A stretch of DNA of 64,000 nucleotides, taken from NCBI RefSeq assembly GCF_001638985.1, contig NW_017265151.1, forward strand, positions 1,053,505-1,117,504, written 5' to 3'. Below, in pieces: positions 1 through 12,681 of the stretch; the first letter of the stretch is position 1, and each line of letters opens with the position of its first letter. Made by a program: the position numbers and the translations under genes. The stretch is from Phycomyces blakesleeanus NRRL 1555(-) (taxonomy: Eukaryota; Mucoromycota; Mucoromycetes; Mucorales; Phycomycetaceae). The notes under the pieces were generated by a model. The model was not told the DNA's origin and ran no database searches. It saw nothing but the letters and a program-made list of their open reading frames with translations.

Positions 1-2
1 TT

Positions 3-161
3 GATCCTGATGACAGTTTCAGTGGATCCAAAAAAGCAAACTCATCTATCCGCATGGACGATGATCGTACAAAGAGTTTATCCTTCTGGTGTTTAATTGG
101 ACTTGGTCAGGTTTCTGGAGATCCCGAAAACAGACCTCTTGGTGAATCTTTTCATCATTAA
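3..161 (+). CDS. 3' end of an unrecognised protein gene (partial)
   Basis: An open frame enters from the left edge and stops at TAA 159-161. It gives a 52-residue C-terminal piece that starts acidic and Ser-rich (DPDDSFSGSKK) and ends with FWCLIGLGQVSGDPENRPLG. The frame looks coding: the other two plus-strand frames hit stops, and the composition is far from the T-rich DNA that follows. I do not recognise the family and cannot see whether this is a whole last exon, since the 5' part lies outside the window. The gene converges on the YOS1 homologue on the opposite strand, with about 240 bp between the two stop codons. Confidence 0.5.
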   Translation, partial: DPDDSFSGSKKANSSIRMDDDRTKSLSFWCLIGLGQVSGDPENRPLGESFHH

Positions 162-402
162 ACAGTAAAATCACCCATAATTTCCTTCTTCATCTTCTTC
201 TTCTTATTCCTCCTCTTTCTCTTCTTCTTCTTGTTTCATGACACATAGAAATACTTTTTTTTCCAACAAATCAAAGCCCTTATTTTTTTATAAACATAAA
301 TATATTGGTGTAAAAAAAGATGTTTGCTTTCTTTCTTTCTTTCTTTTTCTCTTTCTCCTTGCGTTTGTGTTGCTTTTATTTGGTATTACACGATTATTCA
401 TA

Positions 403-791
403 CTACCCCAAGATTATCTCATATATAATGACTATAATATTGATGGCGATGAGAGGAACTACAACAAAAATATTTAGTTTCAACATTTTTCTCTTTTTTT
501 TGGAATCCATCTTGAGCCTGAACTTACTTCTCATTAACGTCCGCACAGCTGATATCAGATTCACCATCTTGGATTTTATTGATTGCGTCTGATCGCTTCC
601 AAAGCCAGCATCTGACTGTGCATTCCATCCGACTTGAATTTCATTTGCATTTTATTTTATTTTATTAGAGCGCGTTACTTTTGCATCTCGCTGTACTCAC
701 TCTTGGCCAAGAATCTATCTTCACTCAGAACTGCGACGGCATTGATGAAGCATAAAAGAACGTAGAACAATTGCCCGAGACCAAGTGACAT
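403..791 (-). CDS. YOS1: Yos1/IER3IP1-like COPII transport protein, three exons
   Basis: Exons (minus strand): 701-791, 528-632, 403-458. Donors are GTGAGT and GTAAGT, acceptors are TTCAAG and TTGTAG, and the phases join to 83 residues ending in TAG. The protein starts MSLGLGQLFYVLL, has INAVAVLSEDRFLAKIGW, then SKMVNLISAVRTLMRIPLIAIN, and ends IYEIILG. The layout is an N-terminal hydrophobic segment, a short polar loop with Gly-Trp, and a C-terminal hydrophobic segment. This matches the Yos1/IER3IP1 family in length and in nearly every landmark. Known role: Yos1 is a small membrane protein of the Yip1-Yif1 complex needed for ER-to-Golgi vesicle transport. The ATG at 789-791 was chosen because it gives the family's usual N-terminus. 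Too fragmented by introns to appear as a long ORF. Confidence 0.9.
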
Positions 792-1172
792 ACTGTTGGT
801 GTTACGAAAAAAAAAAGGAATAGGATTGAAGATGTAATGAGATTTGTGTAGTTCTTTTTTTTTCTTATTCCCTACTTTGCTACGTACCAGTGTGAATGTG
901 GAGATCAGCGGTGGTTCAAAACATTGAACTTTTAGGTCCGTGACTCCTTTGGTACAAACATGTAAAGGCTGTATACTCTTTCTTTCATTTTTTTAAAAAA
1001 AATATTATATATAGTGAGGTTCTTCTTTACTAGTCCACTAATTCACTAAACACCACTCTTATTATTGTTTGGTTTATTAATAATAAATGAAGCACATAGA
1101 CACACTTTGTATACAATGTCAAATTCATGTATTGAATATTACAAGAATGAACATTGAAAGCTGGGCGTGCTT
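792..1172. other. Intergenic, upstream of YOS1
   Basis: Non-coding AT-rich DNA that should contain the YOS1 promoter. I see no convincing ORF, tRNA or repeat beyond short A/T runs. Confidence 0.5.
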
Positions 1173-2070
1173 GATTATTAAAGTCTTCTTTGCTTTAAGG
1201 AATCACATTCAAATTGGCTCAGTCAATCGAGCGTGACTTTTGTTAGCTTGGCATAATTGATCAAAACTTTATTAGCCGTCGGTATTGGCTTCGAGTTGAG
1301 CTCAAAGTGATATTTCCTAAGCTGACTCTAGAGGTGCTCACGGAATTTTACTATGTAGTGAAAAACTGCTATCGATAGCAGAATAATCTTCTGTTTTTAA
1401 AAGTATTTTTTTTTCGGAAAAGAAACAATTGATGTGTACAGGCTAAAAAGTTCAAAAAACAGTTTAAAAGCGTATTAAATAATATTGTGCTCATTGTAAC
1501 ATCTCTTTCATTATGTGAAAATCTTTTATTGAAGGGTTTCCTAGGCCTTGCATCTTATAGAATATCTTTTCTAGCAAAAACATGTTCTTCTTCTCAATCC
1601 AAATGACAATGGAAGAATATTAGTCAGTCAGGGTTGCTTGAACTCTTTTTTTTAACTTTTTAGTCTGTCCGTACCAAATATGTTTCAAACCCAAAAAAAA
1701 AAAAAAAAAAAAAAAACATCCGTGCTAAAAAGCAGGTATAAAATATTTCTGATGCCCAAATATAGATTTTTTTTATTACTATCAGCACTGCCTGTGAGAA
1801 CCGTTTTTTATTTTATTACCCTGTGCCATTTTTTGATGTTTTGTTTGCTCCATAAACCGGTACCTCTTTTATTTAAAGCAGAATAAAACATGGCACAGTT
1901 GGTAAAGACTTTTTTTAATAGTAGAATATCTGTACTTTATTAACAATAAATGCAAAATAAATAGCTTTTTATTTGCTATACTTTCAACCAAGGTTTTATC
2001 TTTGTAGTATAGTATTTGCTATGATATGACACCGATTTATAATTATGAACACAAGACCCATATATGACAT
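1173..2070. repeat. Duplicated 898-bp block, copy 1 (left of assembly gap)
   Basis: This block is repeated with the same length and orientation at 2171-3068, immediately across the run of Ns. Both copies end in the same bases and contain the same A-run and short reading frames. Copy 1 reads as the cleaner version. It is non-coding: the 68-codon ORF at 1680-1886 is a poly-A-led open frame in T-rich DNA. The arrangement is best explained as two contig ends that overlap but were not merged. Confidence 0.85.
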
Positions 2071-2170
2071 NNNNNNNNNNNNNNNNNNNNNNNNNNNNNN
2101 NNNNNNNNNNNNNNNNNNNNNNNNNNNNNNNNNNNNNNNNNNNNNNNNNNNNNNNNNNNNNNNNNNNNNN
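2071..2170. other. Assembly gap, 100 Ns
   Basis: Exactly 100 unknown bases, a common placeholder length for a scaffold gap of unknown size. It is flanked by the two copies of the 898-bp block. Confidence 0.98.
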
Positions 2171-3068
2171 GATTATTAAAGTTTTTTTTGCTTTAAGGAA
2201 TCCCATTCAAATTGGGTCAGTCAATCGAGCGTGACTTTTGTTAGCTTGGCATAATTGATCAAAACTTTTTTAGCCGTCGGTATTGGCTTCGAGTTGAGCT
2301 CAAAGTGATATTTCCTAAGCTGACTCTAGAGGGGCTCCCGGAATTTTTCTATGTAGGGAAAAACTGCTATCGATAGCCGAATAATTTTTTGTTTTTAAAA
2401 GTATTTTTTTTTTGGAAAAGAAACAATTGATGTGTACCGGGTAAAAAGTTCAAAAAACAGTTTAAAAGGGTATTAAATAATATTGTGCTCATTGTAACAT
2501 TTTTTTCATTATGGGAAAATTTTTTATTGAAGGGTTTCCTAGGCCTTGCATTTTATAGAATATTTTTTTTAGCAAAAACATGTTTTTTTTTTCAATCCAA
2601 ATGGCAATGGAAGAATTTTAGTCAGTCAGGGTTGCTTGAACTTTTTTTTTTAACTTTTTAGTCTGTCCGTACCAAATATGTTTCAAACCCCAAAAAAAAA
2701 AAAAAAAAAAAAAACATCCGTGCTAAAAAGCAGGTATAAAATATTTCTGATGCCCAAATATAGATTTTTTTTATTACTATCAGCACTGCCTGTGAGAACC
2801 GTTTTTTATTTTATTACCCTGTGCCATTTTTTGATGTTTTGTTTGCTCCATAAACCGGTACCTCTTTTATTTAAAGCAGAATAAAACATGGCACAGTTGG
2901 TAAAGACTTTTTTTAATAGTAGAATATCTGTACTTTATTAACAATAAATGCAAAATAAATAGCTTTTTATTTGCTATACTTTCAACCAAGGTTTTATCTT
3001 TGTAGTATAGTATTTGCTATGATATGACACCGATTTATAATTATGAACACAAGACCCATATATGACAT
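2171..3068. repeat. Duplicated 898-bp block, copy 2 (right of assembly gap)
   Basis: Copy of 1173-2070. Differences cluster in the first 500 bases, next to the gap. They are nearly all substitutions in which the new base equals a neighbouring base (C to T inside T runs, GTG to GGG, GCA to GCC), while the last 400 bases are essentially identical to copy 1. That points to low-quality contig-end sequence rather than an evolved duplicate. Confidence 0.85.
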
Positions 3069-6000
3069 TTTACACTGCGTTCAAACGAGAAACATGCTCT
3101 GCTATCAATACTGATTTTTCTTACTATGTAGTAAAATTTCCTGAGCATATTTTGAGTTTTTTAGTTATATTCATTGGGTAGACCAACATATTCTTGATTT
3201 TCGTTATTATCTCAATAAATACAAAACCATTAATACTGTCAAATAAAAAGAAAGAGATATAGAAGAGTTTGAAAAGGCATATATACTATGTCTATCCTGC
3301 TGTGTTTCTTCTCTTTCGTGTAATAAGAAAACTAACTAACAACAAATTTCAGTGCTAAAAAACCTGATATAATTTCACCAGCTCCACTACAAAGAAAATT
3401 CCTTTACTTCCTTTTATCCTCTGCCTTTTAAAAAAACATATTGCTTTCGTGACTGTCACTATAGAAGGTTTGGATACAGCAAAAAAAAAAAAAAGACCCG
3501 AATTGAATTGATAAGGTTAATGGGGACCTATTATGTATTTCAATTATATTTGTATGTGTAAGGTTGACAGCTTCAGATTAAAGTCAACAATATATTCTAC
3601 AATTTGCTTCTTTGACTTCTTTTAAAGTCTTTTTATTGCTAGAAATAGGTACTATCACAGTTCTTACTGGATAGTATTGACCGATCTTTAGAGTTTAATA
3701 AACTTGTCTTTGAAGTTTAACGGATCCCTCTCTTTTTTTCAAAACTTTTCTCGAGAAATAGTTTGCACTAAAAGGGGAATTAATAGCTATTAATGGCAAT
3801 ATTCCAAAGATAAATGCTAACGGTTGAAGAGTTTAACTTGGATATTTTAGTGCGCTTAGAAACTTTTTGTTTTGGCTGACATTGACAAAAAGAGGGGGTA
3901 TTGATATTATCAAAAAGTAATCTATATAACCGGCTAATTAAGAGCACAGTAACTTATATAAAAACGAGTTATTATTTTGTTTTGGTGCATTATACTAATA
4001 CATATTCTGGAGTGAGCTTACAAGAAAAAGGACAGAGATAATTTATGATTTGGTACCAAAATTATTGACCAAAAGACTCGTCTTTTGATTGAGTTACTGT
4101 ATAAATTAACTGATTTTTTTTTTCGATAAGCCAACTAGCCTTTAGGCGACATCTATTTAATACATATATGCATATACTAGATTATTTGATTTAATAGTTT
4201 CTGGTCTTTGTGTGTATGTGTATGATTAAATATTTTTTCTTTGTGTTTTTTGACTCTTTATATACAGTAGATATATTAACTTTGTTTTGATCGGTACAAT
4301 ATATATACGTTTATTATGAACTCATTAAGTGACTATAGATATCAGACTTTTCTTCTTCTCCTTCTTTACACTATTTTATAAAAATAAGATTGAAAAATCC
4401 GGGAATTTATAAGATATAATCTATTGAATGTGGCATATTGGCACGACATTACTTTCAAAAAATAAATAAAAAAAATAGGGTATATATCTGGTGAACACCT
4501 TGATCCATGTTCCATTTGTACCACTCGCCAAATATTACAATTTGAGGTGCTTCTATATATATTATTTCTTCAAAATAGAAATAAACTCGATCATCGTCTA
4601 ATTATTTACTTTTCTTGATTATTTTTATCATTTTGTCTGTTTTGTTTCATTTTGTTCTGTCCAAAACTAAACACATGTACAGGCTTGTCAATCTTTTTCA
4701 CTCAAATATCTGAGTTCTCTTTATTGCCTCACTTGCACAACCTTGCCTTTTTATTTTTACTCTTTCGATCCAAACAGTCTTCACGTTGCCGTGGGTCCTT
4801 CATTTGTTTTACCAGCAATTATTAGGTGTTACTTTTTTTCATTTCACACACAAAATTCAAACCATGACTTTTTTTCTAAAAAAAGATTGATTATTTTAGA
4901 CATTTATTCTACAAATATATATGTACCCTCCTTTCCTCTTCTTGTTCTTGCTTTTATTTTAGTATGTCATTATATATACGATTCTGTATTAGTTTATCTA
5001 CGCTTTGTTTTTTTTCTCGGTAATTTTATTGTGAGCTTTAATATAAGCATATTAGTTACAGGCATAAAAATAAATAATAAATAATATATATATATATATA
5101 AATAAAAGAATAAAAGCCACGGGCTCTTTCTTTTAGTCCTACGGTAACATTGTCATACCAAGGAGCCAGTATTTAACTATTATAAAGTCAACCTTATTTT
5201 TATAGTTTGTTGAAATATTCCTCTTGTAAATATTTCTTTGAAAACCATAATTGAACTGGTTTCTGATTTACTAACCTATCCCTCCCCTAGCCTTCCAACT
5301 ATCTTTTTTTCTCACTTTGCTTTACCTTATTATTCTCCTTTTCAGTGTCTCTTTCTTACCTGACCAAAAAAATACAGAAAGAAAAATTGAGTAAAAAGAA
5401 GTTTACGGTATTTAATTGTTAATTGTTGTTAACTACTTTCCATTATATTATTTTAAAGAATATGTATAATAAATATTTAAAAGAGAGAAGTACAAATAAA
5501 AGTATTGGTACTGTAAAAGAAAAGGACGACTATTTATGCTTGTGATTTTTACCTATAAAACTCAACACACTGTGCCTCGAAAAAAAAATTGAATAATTTT
5601 CTTTCTTTAAACTTGCTAAATATACTTTTTGTTTTGAAAAATGCATCGTGGTACATGTCGTTTTCAAATAAGATATATATATATATATATATATATAAGA
5701 AGTATAGATTTATATACAATATTACGATCAAATAGAGTATTTTGATAAAAAAAATCGATTTTTCTCAAACAATTATTATGCTTTACCTGTTTTTTTTTTA
5801 AATATATATATATATTGTGTATTTTGTGTATATAAGCTGGGATTACCTGGTTTATTGCACGCACCCATGTATACATATATATATATATATCTGCGTGTGT
5901 ACTCTGTAAAACATACAGCTATTAAAATGTACACGCCTTGGAGATAACAAACCTACGCGTTTTTTTTAAAAACGCTCTTTATTTGATTAAGTATTGATAA

Positions 6001-7443
6001 ATAGGTAGATTTATTTTTTGGTTTTTTTTGGTGAAATATTTACAAGGCAGTAAACTTTTTAGCTCATCAAAAATTGTTTACCTTTTAAGCTGTTTATCTA
6101 TCTACTAAGCAGCAAATATTTTTGGTGAAACTGAATTGTAGAAAGTGAAAGAACAAAAATAATAATAATAAAACAAGATGATTATTAAGCTGAGTCGTTG
6201 ATATAGGAGGTTGAAATAATTGCTTTGATTTATATGTATATAAATAATAGGAAATATAAGAAATATTAATATAGAACCCAAGCGTATTGAAAATAATAAT
6301 GGTGTGTATCTCAGTCTTTGTAAGTGAAAAAAAAACCGAAATGGTAGCTCAGTTTAACTATTTGCTTACTAGGCTTATATGAACGAACATACATACTTAC
6401 ATACTTACTTACACTTATATATATGTTGATAATCAAAATATTATTTAGAATTCTTTTTTTTTGAATTCTGGATAGTTTATTTCTGTTTGCACAAACGAGT
6501 TGAAGTTTCTCTTTAGTACTTCTTCTTATTTTTCTTATTTTTCTTCTAAATAGCAAACTTAAGCATGTTTGTATATAAAAGATACGCATATATTCGATTC
6601 TGTTGTAAAAATAATAATAGTAATAGTAAATAAAGTCTGCTTAGGTTACTCCAATAGCTATTATTACTTTCTATTCGTTCTTTCCTAAAACTAACTCTAT
6701 CGTACAAAGAGACGGCTTTAGGTGTCGAGTAATATTGCGCGTTGAAAGAGGTTCACAAAGAATAAGATTATCAATAGTATTTTTTGTGCGGTTGCTGAAA
6801 AAAACTGTACAATAATAGTTGAAGAAAATATCGATTGTAAGAGAACTTGAGAAATAGCTATTATCAATATATACACATATATATGTACTCGGGCTGTGCG
6901 CCTATGTGTGTGATTGTGTATGGATTTTATTTTTAAAGAAAAGAAAAAAGAAAGTCAAATATGTACGGTACAACTTTTGTCATGTGTTTAGTTTATTACA
7001 CAAGTACAAAGAGAAATATTATCAGAAAAGAAGAAGTTTCACAGATAGTAATTTTTTCAAAAATAAATAAATTATTACACATCTAAAACACTCTCGGATC
7101 TTTCGCTTTTAAAATGGGATAAAGAACCCACAAGAATGGTTCAATATCTTTTTTTTTTCGTTTTAGAGTTCAAATTACTAGTCGGTTTCTAATGAGCCAT
7201 AAGAAGAAGAAGAAAAGACCAAAATATAGTATAATATAGTATAGTATAAATAGATAAATAGATTGATAGATTGATAGATAAATAGATGCAAAATAACCCA
7301 GTTTGTTGTAGATTTAATGTCCATAGTTTGAAAGGGTAACATTGGTTGTGCTGAGTGTAATTCTAATTATGGCATAGACCAAAGGATTAAGATCAAAAAA
7401 GCAATGTAAGCTAGGTGATTTTCTTTTTGAAAAAAAAAAAGAT

Positions 7444-7511
7444 ATGTAGCAATATTAATACTAATAAAAGATGACTTATGTAGCAATATTAATACTAATA
7501 AAAGATGACTT
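7444..7511. repeat. 34-bp tandem duplication
   Basis: Two identical 34-bp units, 7444-7477 and 7478-7511, in head-to-tail order, with three further matching bases after the second unit. No mismatches, so the duplication is recent. Confidence 0.9.
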
Positions 7512-7647
7512 ATGCGAAATATTGAAAAGTCGCCTGCAGGCCAATGTTTTCAAAGAAGATTTGTGTATTGCAGATCTTATTATATCAGGCAAAGAATCGA
7601 TAGTCGTAAATATAGAGATATATAGCCACCAGCAAAAATAACAACAA

Positions 7648-7650
<3 letters not shown>

Positions 7651-7679
<29 letters not shown>
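7651..7679. repeat. CAG triplet microsatellite
   Basis: About ten perfect CAG units preceded by four AAC units (from about 7640). It sits in non-coding DNA, so it is not a polyglutamine tract of a recognisable gene. Confidence 0.9.
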
Positions 7680-7681
<2 letters not shown>

Positions 7682-9588
7682 GATAATTTTATTTCAACTT
7701 AATATAGCTTGATAGAGTGACATTAATATTACCACCAAAAAGAAGCAGAAACATAAACATAAACACAGACATCTATTTTGTTGAATGTAATATATATATA
7801 TATATATATATATAAACAAAGCGAGTATTTGAATTTCTTTATAATTTTTTCTGGAATTAGATACTTAATATTCTTACTATACGTCAAACGATATTTTTTA
7901 ATTTTTGGTTTTTCAAATAAAAACAATAACCTATGATATTAAATAGATTTGACCTGTACTAGCAAATTCTACACTGTTCTCCGAATTCTCGCTCTTGAAA
8001 GGAACCCCTCAAATATTGAAAACTCGGGTAAAAACAGCCCGACTGTGTATAAAATATAAATATAGGCATAGATTTTACTACTATAAGTAATGAGTAAAAT
8101 AATATTCTTTGTTAAAGGCAACATATAAATCGTATAAAAAATAAGTTGTGTCTATAATAATTGCTTAAGAATATTTACATAAAATAAAAGACCAAAAAAA
8201 AAACATTCGATAAAGCGAGGTAACTTTAGTAATAGAAGAAAAAAGAAAAAAAAACAAATCTCTGCACAAAGCTAAAATGAATTTCTGAATTTCAAAGGAG
8301 CTAAAAAACAAATAAACAAATAAATAAAGAAACAAAGAAAGAAGGAAGGAAAGAAGAACTTTGTAATAATTGAGAGCCCTGGACCCTTTTACAATTTTCG
8401 TGTGTTTTTCCCGATCATAGTTCTTTTTTTTACTCCTCTATAATCGAAACATTTGCCTTGCAAAATAATTTACGCTTTTCATGTCTAAATACTTTGAATG
8501 CTCTTTTTCTTTTCGGGCGATTTTCTCGGGATTTTTTTCCCTTTATTTCTTTTCGTAAAAAATACAAAACTAATGAAAATGAAACAAATCAAATCGTAGA
8601 ATTAGTTTAACATTTTTTTATTATTTATTATTTAAAAATAGTAAATTTATATTAACAATTTGTATGATCCACCCAACCAAAAAACTGGAAAAGAAAATCA
8701 AGAAAATCGTTCATATTTAAAGCTCAGGGTTTTAACCTTTTTCTAAAAAAAAAAAAAAAAAAAAAAAAGCCCAGGTATTAGGGTTCAATTTTTAGTCTAA
8801 GCATACAACATTGTATAATGATGAATACATAGTTCAATTAACTAAGGCATTTTCATTATGTATACATATACATATATATATATATTGGTGTTTGTTTGGG
8901 TGTATGTGAGAGAGAGAAATCATATCAAAAAACATTATACAATTATAGACACTTTCACCACAATACAACTTTATTAATTTTGATTAAGCTACAAGTAGTA
9001 ATGTATGTATATATTACATAATATACAAAAATAATAAAGAAAGTCACGTACGTATTTTTTTTCCTTTTCTTTTTATTTCTCTCTTTTATTCTCATTCTCT
9101 CTCTCTCTCTCTCTTGCCTGCCTGCCTGCCTGCCTGCTTCCTTGTCTGTCAGTCTTTTTGTCTGATTATTCTTAGTCTTATTATTATTCTTACTCTTGCA
9201 CACATATATATAGAAAAAAAAACAGAAACAGAAACCGTTAAAGGAGCTTAAGTTAGATGAGTATCAAAACCTCAAGGCAAATGAAAGAAAGTATGCTAAC
9301 AGTAGTAAAATTACATGAAAAATATAAAGTAAAAAAAAAAAAAGTAAAAATAAAAAAGTAGTAATAAAAAGCAAAATGTACTTGAAAAAATAATAATAAA
9401 AATAATAATAACAAGTTCTATACAATTCAGTTATTGAAGATACATAATATGATCTTGTGTATTCCTTTGTGTTTCTCTGTGCCTTAAGTACTGACACTCG
9501 TCTCGATCTATTATTGACAATTATTACCGATTATTAATTGATCTTGAACAATTATCTTTTTTATTATTTTATTATTTATTTATTTATT

Positions 9589-12044
9589 TTACCAATACAT
9601 GTGTGGGTGTGATTTTGGGTGATATTGTGGGTGTATAGACTTTCCTGATATAATCTTCTCTTCTGATGGTTCAGGGTTTAATAATCGTGACCTTTTACCC
9701 AAACCCATCACATTTTGAACAACAGGGTTTCCTTCTACAAAATAAAAGAAGTTTAAATAAATATTTAAGAACAGAAGATATTTGATTATTAATGGCACTT
9801 TGGGTTTACCTGCAAGATTAGTAGTACTGTTGTTGTTGATTACATTGCTGACATTGCCGACGTTGTTAATGTTGTTAATGCTGTTAATGCTGTTAATGTT
9901 GTTGATGTTGATATTCTCTTTGTATTCTGTCAGACAGTCTACAGAAGATATTTGCTTTGTGTTTGGTCTGTTATTCTTTGATCTTTCTGAGGGCGAAGTG
10001 CTGTTTATGGATTCATGGCTGTGTTTTCTACTTTTTGGGTAATTGACGTGCTTCATTTTTGCAGGAGAGTGTGTTGACATTGATCTCATACGAGAGATTT
10101 CATCATCAGGAATATTATTACTGTTATTGCTGTTAGTGTTACTGTTAATTATGATGTTGTTGGAATTGCTGGCGTTGGTGTTGTTCATGTTTGCTTTCCA
10201 AGATACCATTGATGGGCGATATTGAGATACAGAGGTCTCTGACATCAGACTGGAGTTATCACTCGAACGACGGTTTGGCGTATTGACCTCACTTTCAGAT
10301 GTAGGGTGCCGCATAGGTGCAACAGTTGGCCATGCAGCTCCCGAAACAGGTTCTACAGAGAAATAGCTAGAATCATCTGATGGTCGACTTGATTGGCCTG
10401 CTACTCGTGTGTATTCCTTCAGTTGGACTACTTGATGTCTTAGTTTCTCTACTTTACCCAGCAAAGTTAAAGAAAAATGTTAATATTTGACATTATCTTC
10501 GGCTATTCGATAACGAAAAAAAAACAGTGGTAGATTTTGCGGGTATATACATACGATTGGTTTGGCATGTTTTTCTCTTCTTAGTTTGTTCATCTACACA
10601 TTTTATTAGATTAAATTTTATTATATTCCATGTATATGTATATGTATGCGTATATGTATGCGTATGCGTATGGGTATGCGTATATGTCTAGTAACCAAAT
10701 GATAGTAATAATAACAATAAAGTATAAAATATATTAAAAAAAAAAAGAAACTTACGATCATTGTGAGATACTGTAAATACACCAAGCATGTCTTGCATTA
10801 TCTAGTCATTTGTTAATAATTCAAAATCGTGTAGAATTGTTTTTTGTTGTTGTTTTTTCTTATATTATTTGATTAAGAGAAAAAAAGAATATTCTTACTT
10901 CTTGTTGTTTCAACAGGATGACCCGCAGACTTCCAACTTCACTGCGCAATATATCGCATGCATTAGTTACGCTAACCAGCTGATCTTCGACAGTGTGTAG
11001 ATGTTTCTGCAATGGTATATAAGGATCTTCTTCAGTATCTGCATTGTCTGGAATTCGTAGTGGTCGTGCAGGTGACATTGTGTTGGTTTTTGCGCTCTTT
11101 CTTTTGATGTTCTGTAAGTCGTCGACCGCTCCCCTTCGGAAATGAGGGTGTCTGAATTCCCAAGTTTGTGTTTCGTTTGTAAGGTTTGAATGTATCATGT
11201 CATTTACTTTGTGAAATCCATACACTAAAGAAAAGGAACAAAAGGAAGAAGAAAGGAGAAAATAAAAAGGGAAAAGGAAAAAAAGAAATAAAAAGAAAGA
11301 TAGAAAGAAAGAAGTTGCATGAGAATTAATAACCAAAGAAATTAAATGAACTGTAATATTGCTTACTATTGAGTTGGCGAACAAAACTTTGCCAGTTGTT
11401 GTGCTTAAAGTATTGAGGAAGTACTATCTTTGAGAATACTGTAGGATTTGCGACACTGAATAAATCTCCACTTCTTGACCATGAAATCAATTCTTGAATC
11501 TCTGGGTCCTCTAGCATTCTATTATTATTATTATTATTATCATCATTAGGTTAAAAAGAAGATAAAAAAAAGCAAATTATTTGAATTGCTTTGATTTGAT
11601 TATTCAAGAGCACTATTATTATTAAATAAATAAATATTGGACATACTTGTAAACCTTGTTGACAAACGCAGCCTGTGTTTTTGTGTTTGGAGATGTACTC
11701 AATATTGTGTAGTCATTGCTGTTTGATCTTGACAAATTGATTGCAACATTATGACCCTTCATATCAGACATCTCTCCGTTTTCCATACTTTTTGATCTAA
11801 AAATAATAATAATAAATTCATTGTTCATAAATAGTAATTAATAATTAATATATCATTAATCATGTAAATTGATATTGGAAGTCAATATATATATATATAC
11901 AAGCTTTTGAAGACAATTTCTTTAATATGCTTACTTTGCAAAGCGTAACCCGAGACCCTCGCTATCACTTGCATTACTTGTACCGCTAATACTACTACGG
12001 ATGCTACTGCTTGACCGTGAACTATCTCTTCTATCTGAAGTCAT
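9589..12044 (-). CDS. HSF1: Heat shock transcription factor (HSF family), eight exons
   Basis: Exons (minus strand): 11935-12044, 11647-11796, 11367-11518, 10899-11224, 10756-10801, 10555-10593, 9810-10451, 9589-9734. All have GT-AG ends and the phases give 536 residues. Residues 1-75 are Ser-rich. The winged-helix HSF DNA-binding domain runs from about 77 to 180 ([50 protein letters not shown]). A heptad-rich trimerisation coiled coil (HR-A/B) follows at about 208-300 and is encoded partly by two micro-exons of 46 and 39 nt. The C-terminal half is Ser/Asn-rich with an Asn-Ile tract and would be the activation region. Known role: trimeric activator binding nGAAn elements in stress genes. A 5'-UTR intron (12111-12335) is plausible. 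The last intron is 75 nt and open in frame. The symbol is by family only; fungi often have several HSF-domain paralogues. Confidence 0.93.
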
Positions 12045-12110
12045 ATTGTCATGATCAGGAGAGGAGATATTGAATATTAAAAGAAGATTTTCAGCCTCGG
12101 TGGTTTTTGG

Positions 12111-12335
12111 CTAACATATCATATGCCAAAAGGAATGGTTATTATTAAAGTTTTTTTTTAAAAAAAAAATAACAATCTCATTATTACTGCACTCTGTTGG
12201 ATCGTTTTTTTATTTGTTTTCGTTTATGTATTTGAATAAATATAAAGAATAATAGCAATAATGTATTCTTAATCTTAATCTCGATATTTCCATTACTATT
12301 ATGATTATTTGAACATGACTTAAATATCAACATAC
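12111..12335 (-). other. Probable 5'-UTR intron of the HSF gene
   Basis: On the minus strand a GTATGT donor follows a non-coding CAAGTTCAAAG segment, and an acceptor TTAG lies 66 bp before the HSF start codon. There is no start codon for a long frame in between. This is an inference from splice signals only. Confidence 0.35.
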
Positions 12336-12650
12336 CTTTGAACTTGAACTTTTTCTGTGTAGTTTCACCGCCTGTCTGTATTATAGAGGGCTGTGTTGAT
12401 AGTCGACAAGAAAGAGTTGAAAATTAAATAGTCGCCTTTTCTTTTATAGATAATTATAAAAAGTCCGGAAAAACGAGTGGACAGAAAAAAATAATAATCT
12501 AAAAAAGATATCACTTTTGTTATCGCTGATATTTATAACTTGTATTCGTTGCTGATGTAAGTGTATATGGGTGTGGATAATGGAGGCGGAGGTGGAGGCG
12601 GAAGCGGAGGTGTATAGGCACAGGCACAAAAAACAGGCACAGGCACAGAC

Positions 12651-12681
<31 letters not shown>

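Larger units (their letters stand above)
3069..9588. other. Long AT-rich intergenic region with microsatellites
   Basis: About 6.5 kb with no gene I can support. It holds many (TA)n tracts (near 5083-5100, 5670-5700, 5875-5890, 7790-7815, 8870-8885), homopolymer A/T runs, a CAG triplet array (7651-7679), a 34-bp tandem duplication (7444-7511) and a TC/TGCC microsatellite (9080-9140). Short ORFs here, such as 4743-5084 and 6311-6589, are T-rich or begin at non-ATG codons and lack recognisable protein features. Confidence 0.6.

Noticed and set aside
1680..2884. Two near-identical 68-codon ORFs (1680-1886 and 2678-2884)
   Set aside because: They are the same frame seen twice because of the assembly duplication. 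Each starts with a poly-Lys run from a poly-A tract and is T-rich afterwards.
4743..5084. 113-codon plus-strand ORF
   Set aside because: Starts at TTG and is Phe/Tyr/Ile-rich from T-rich DNA; nothing to support translation.
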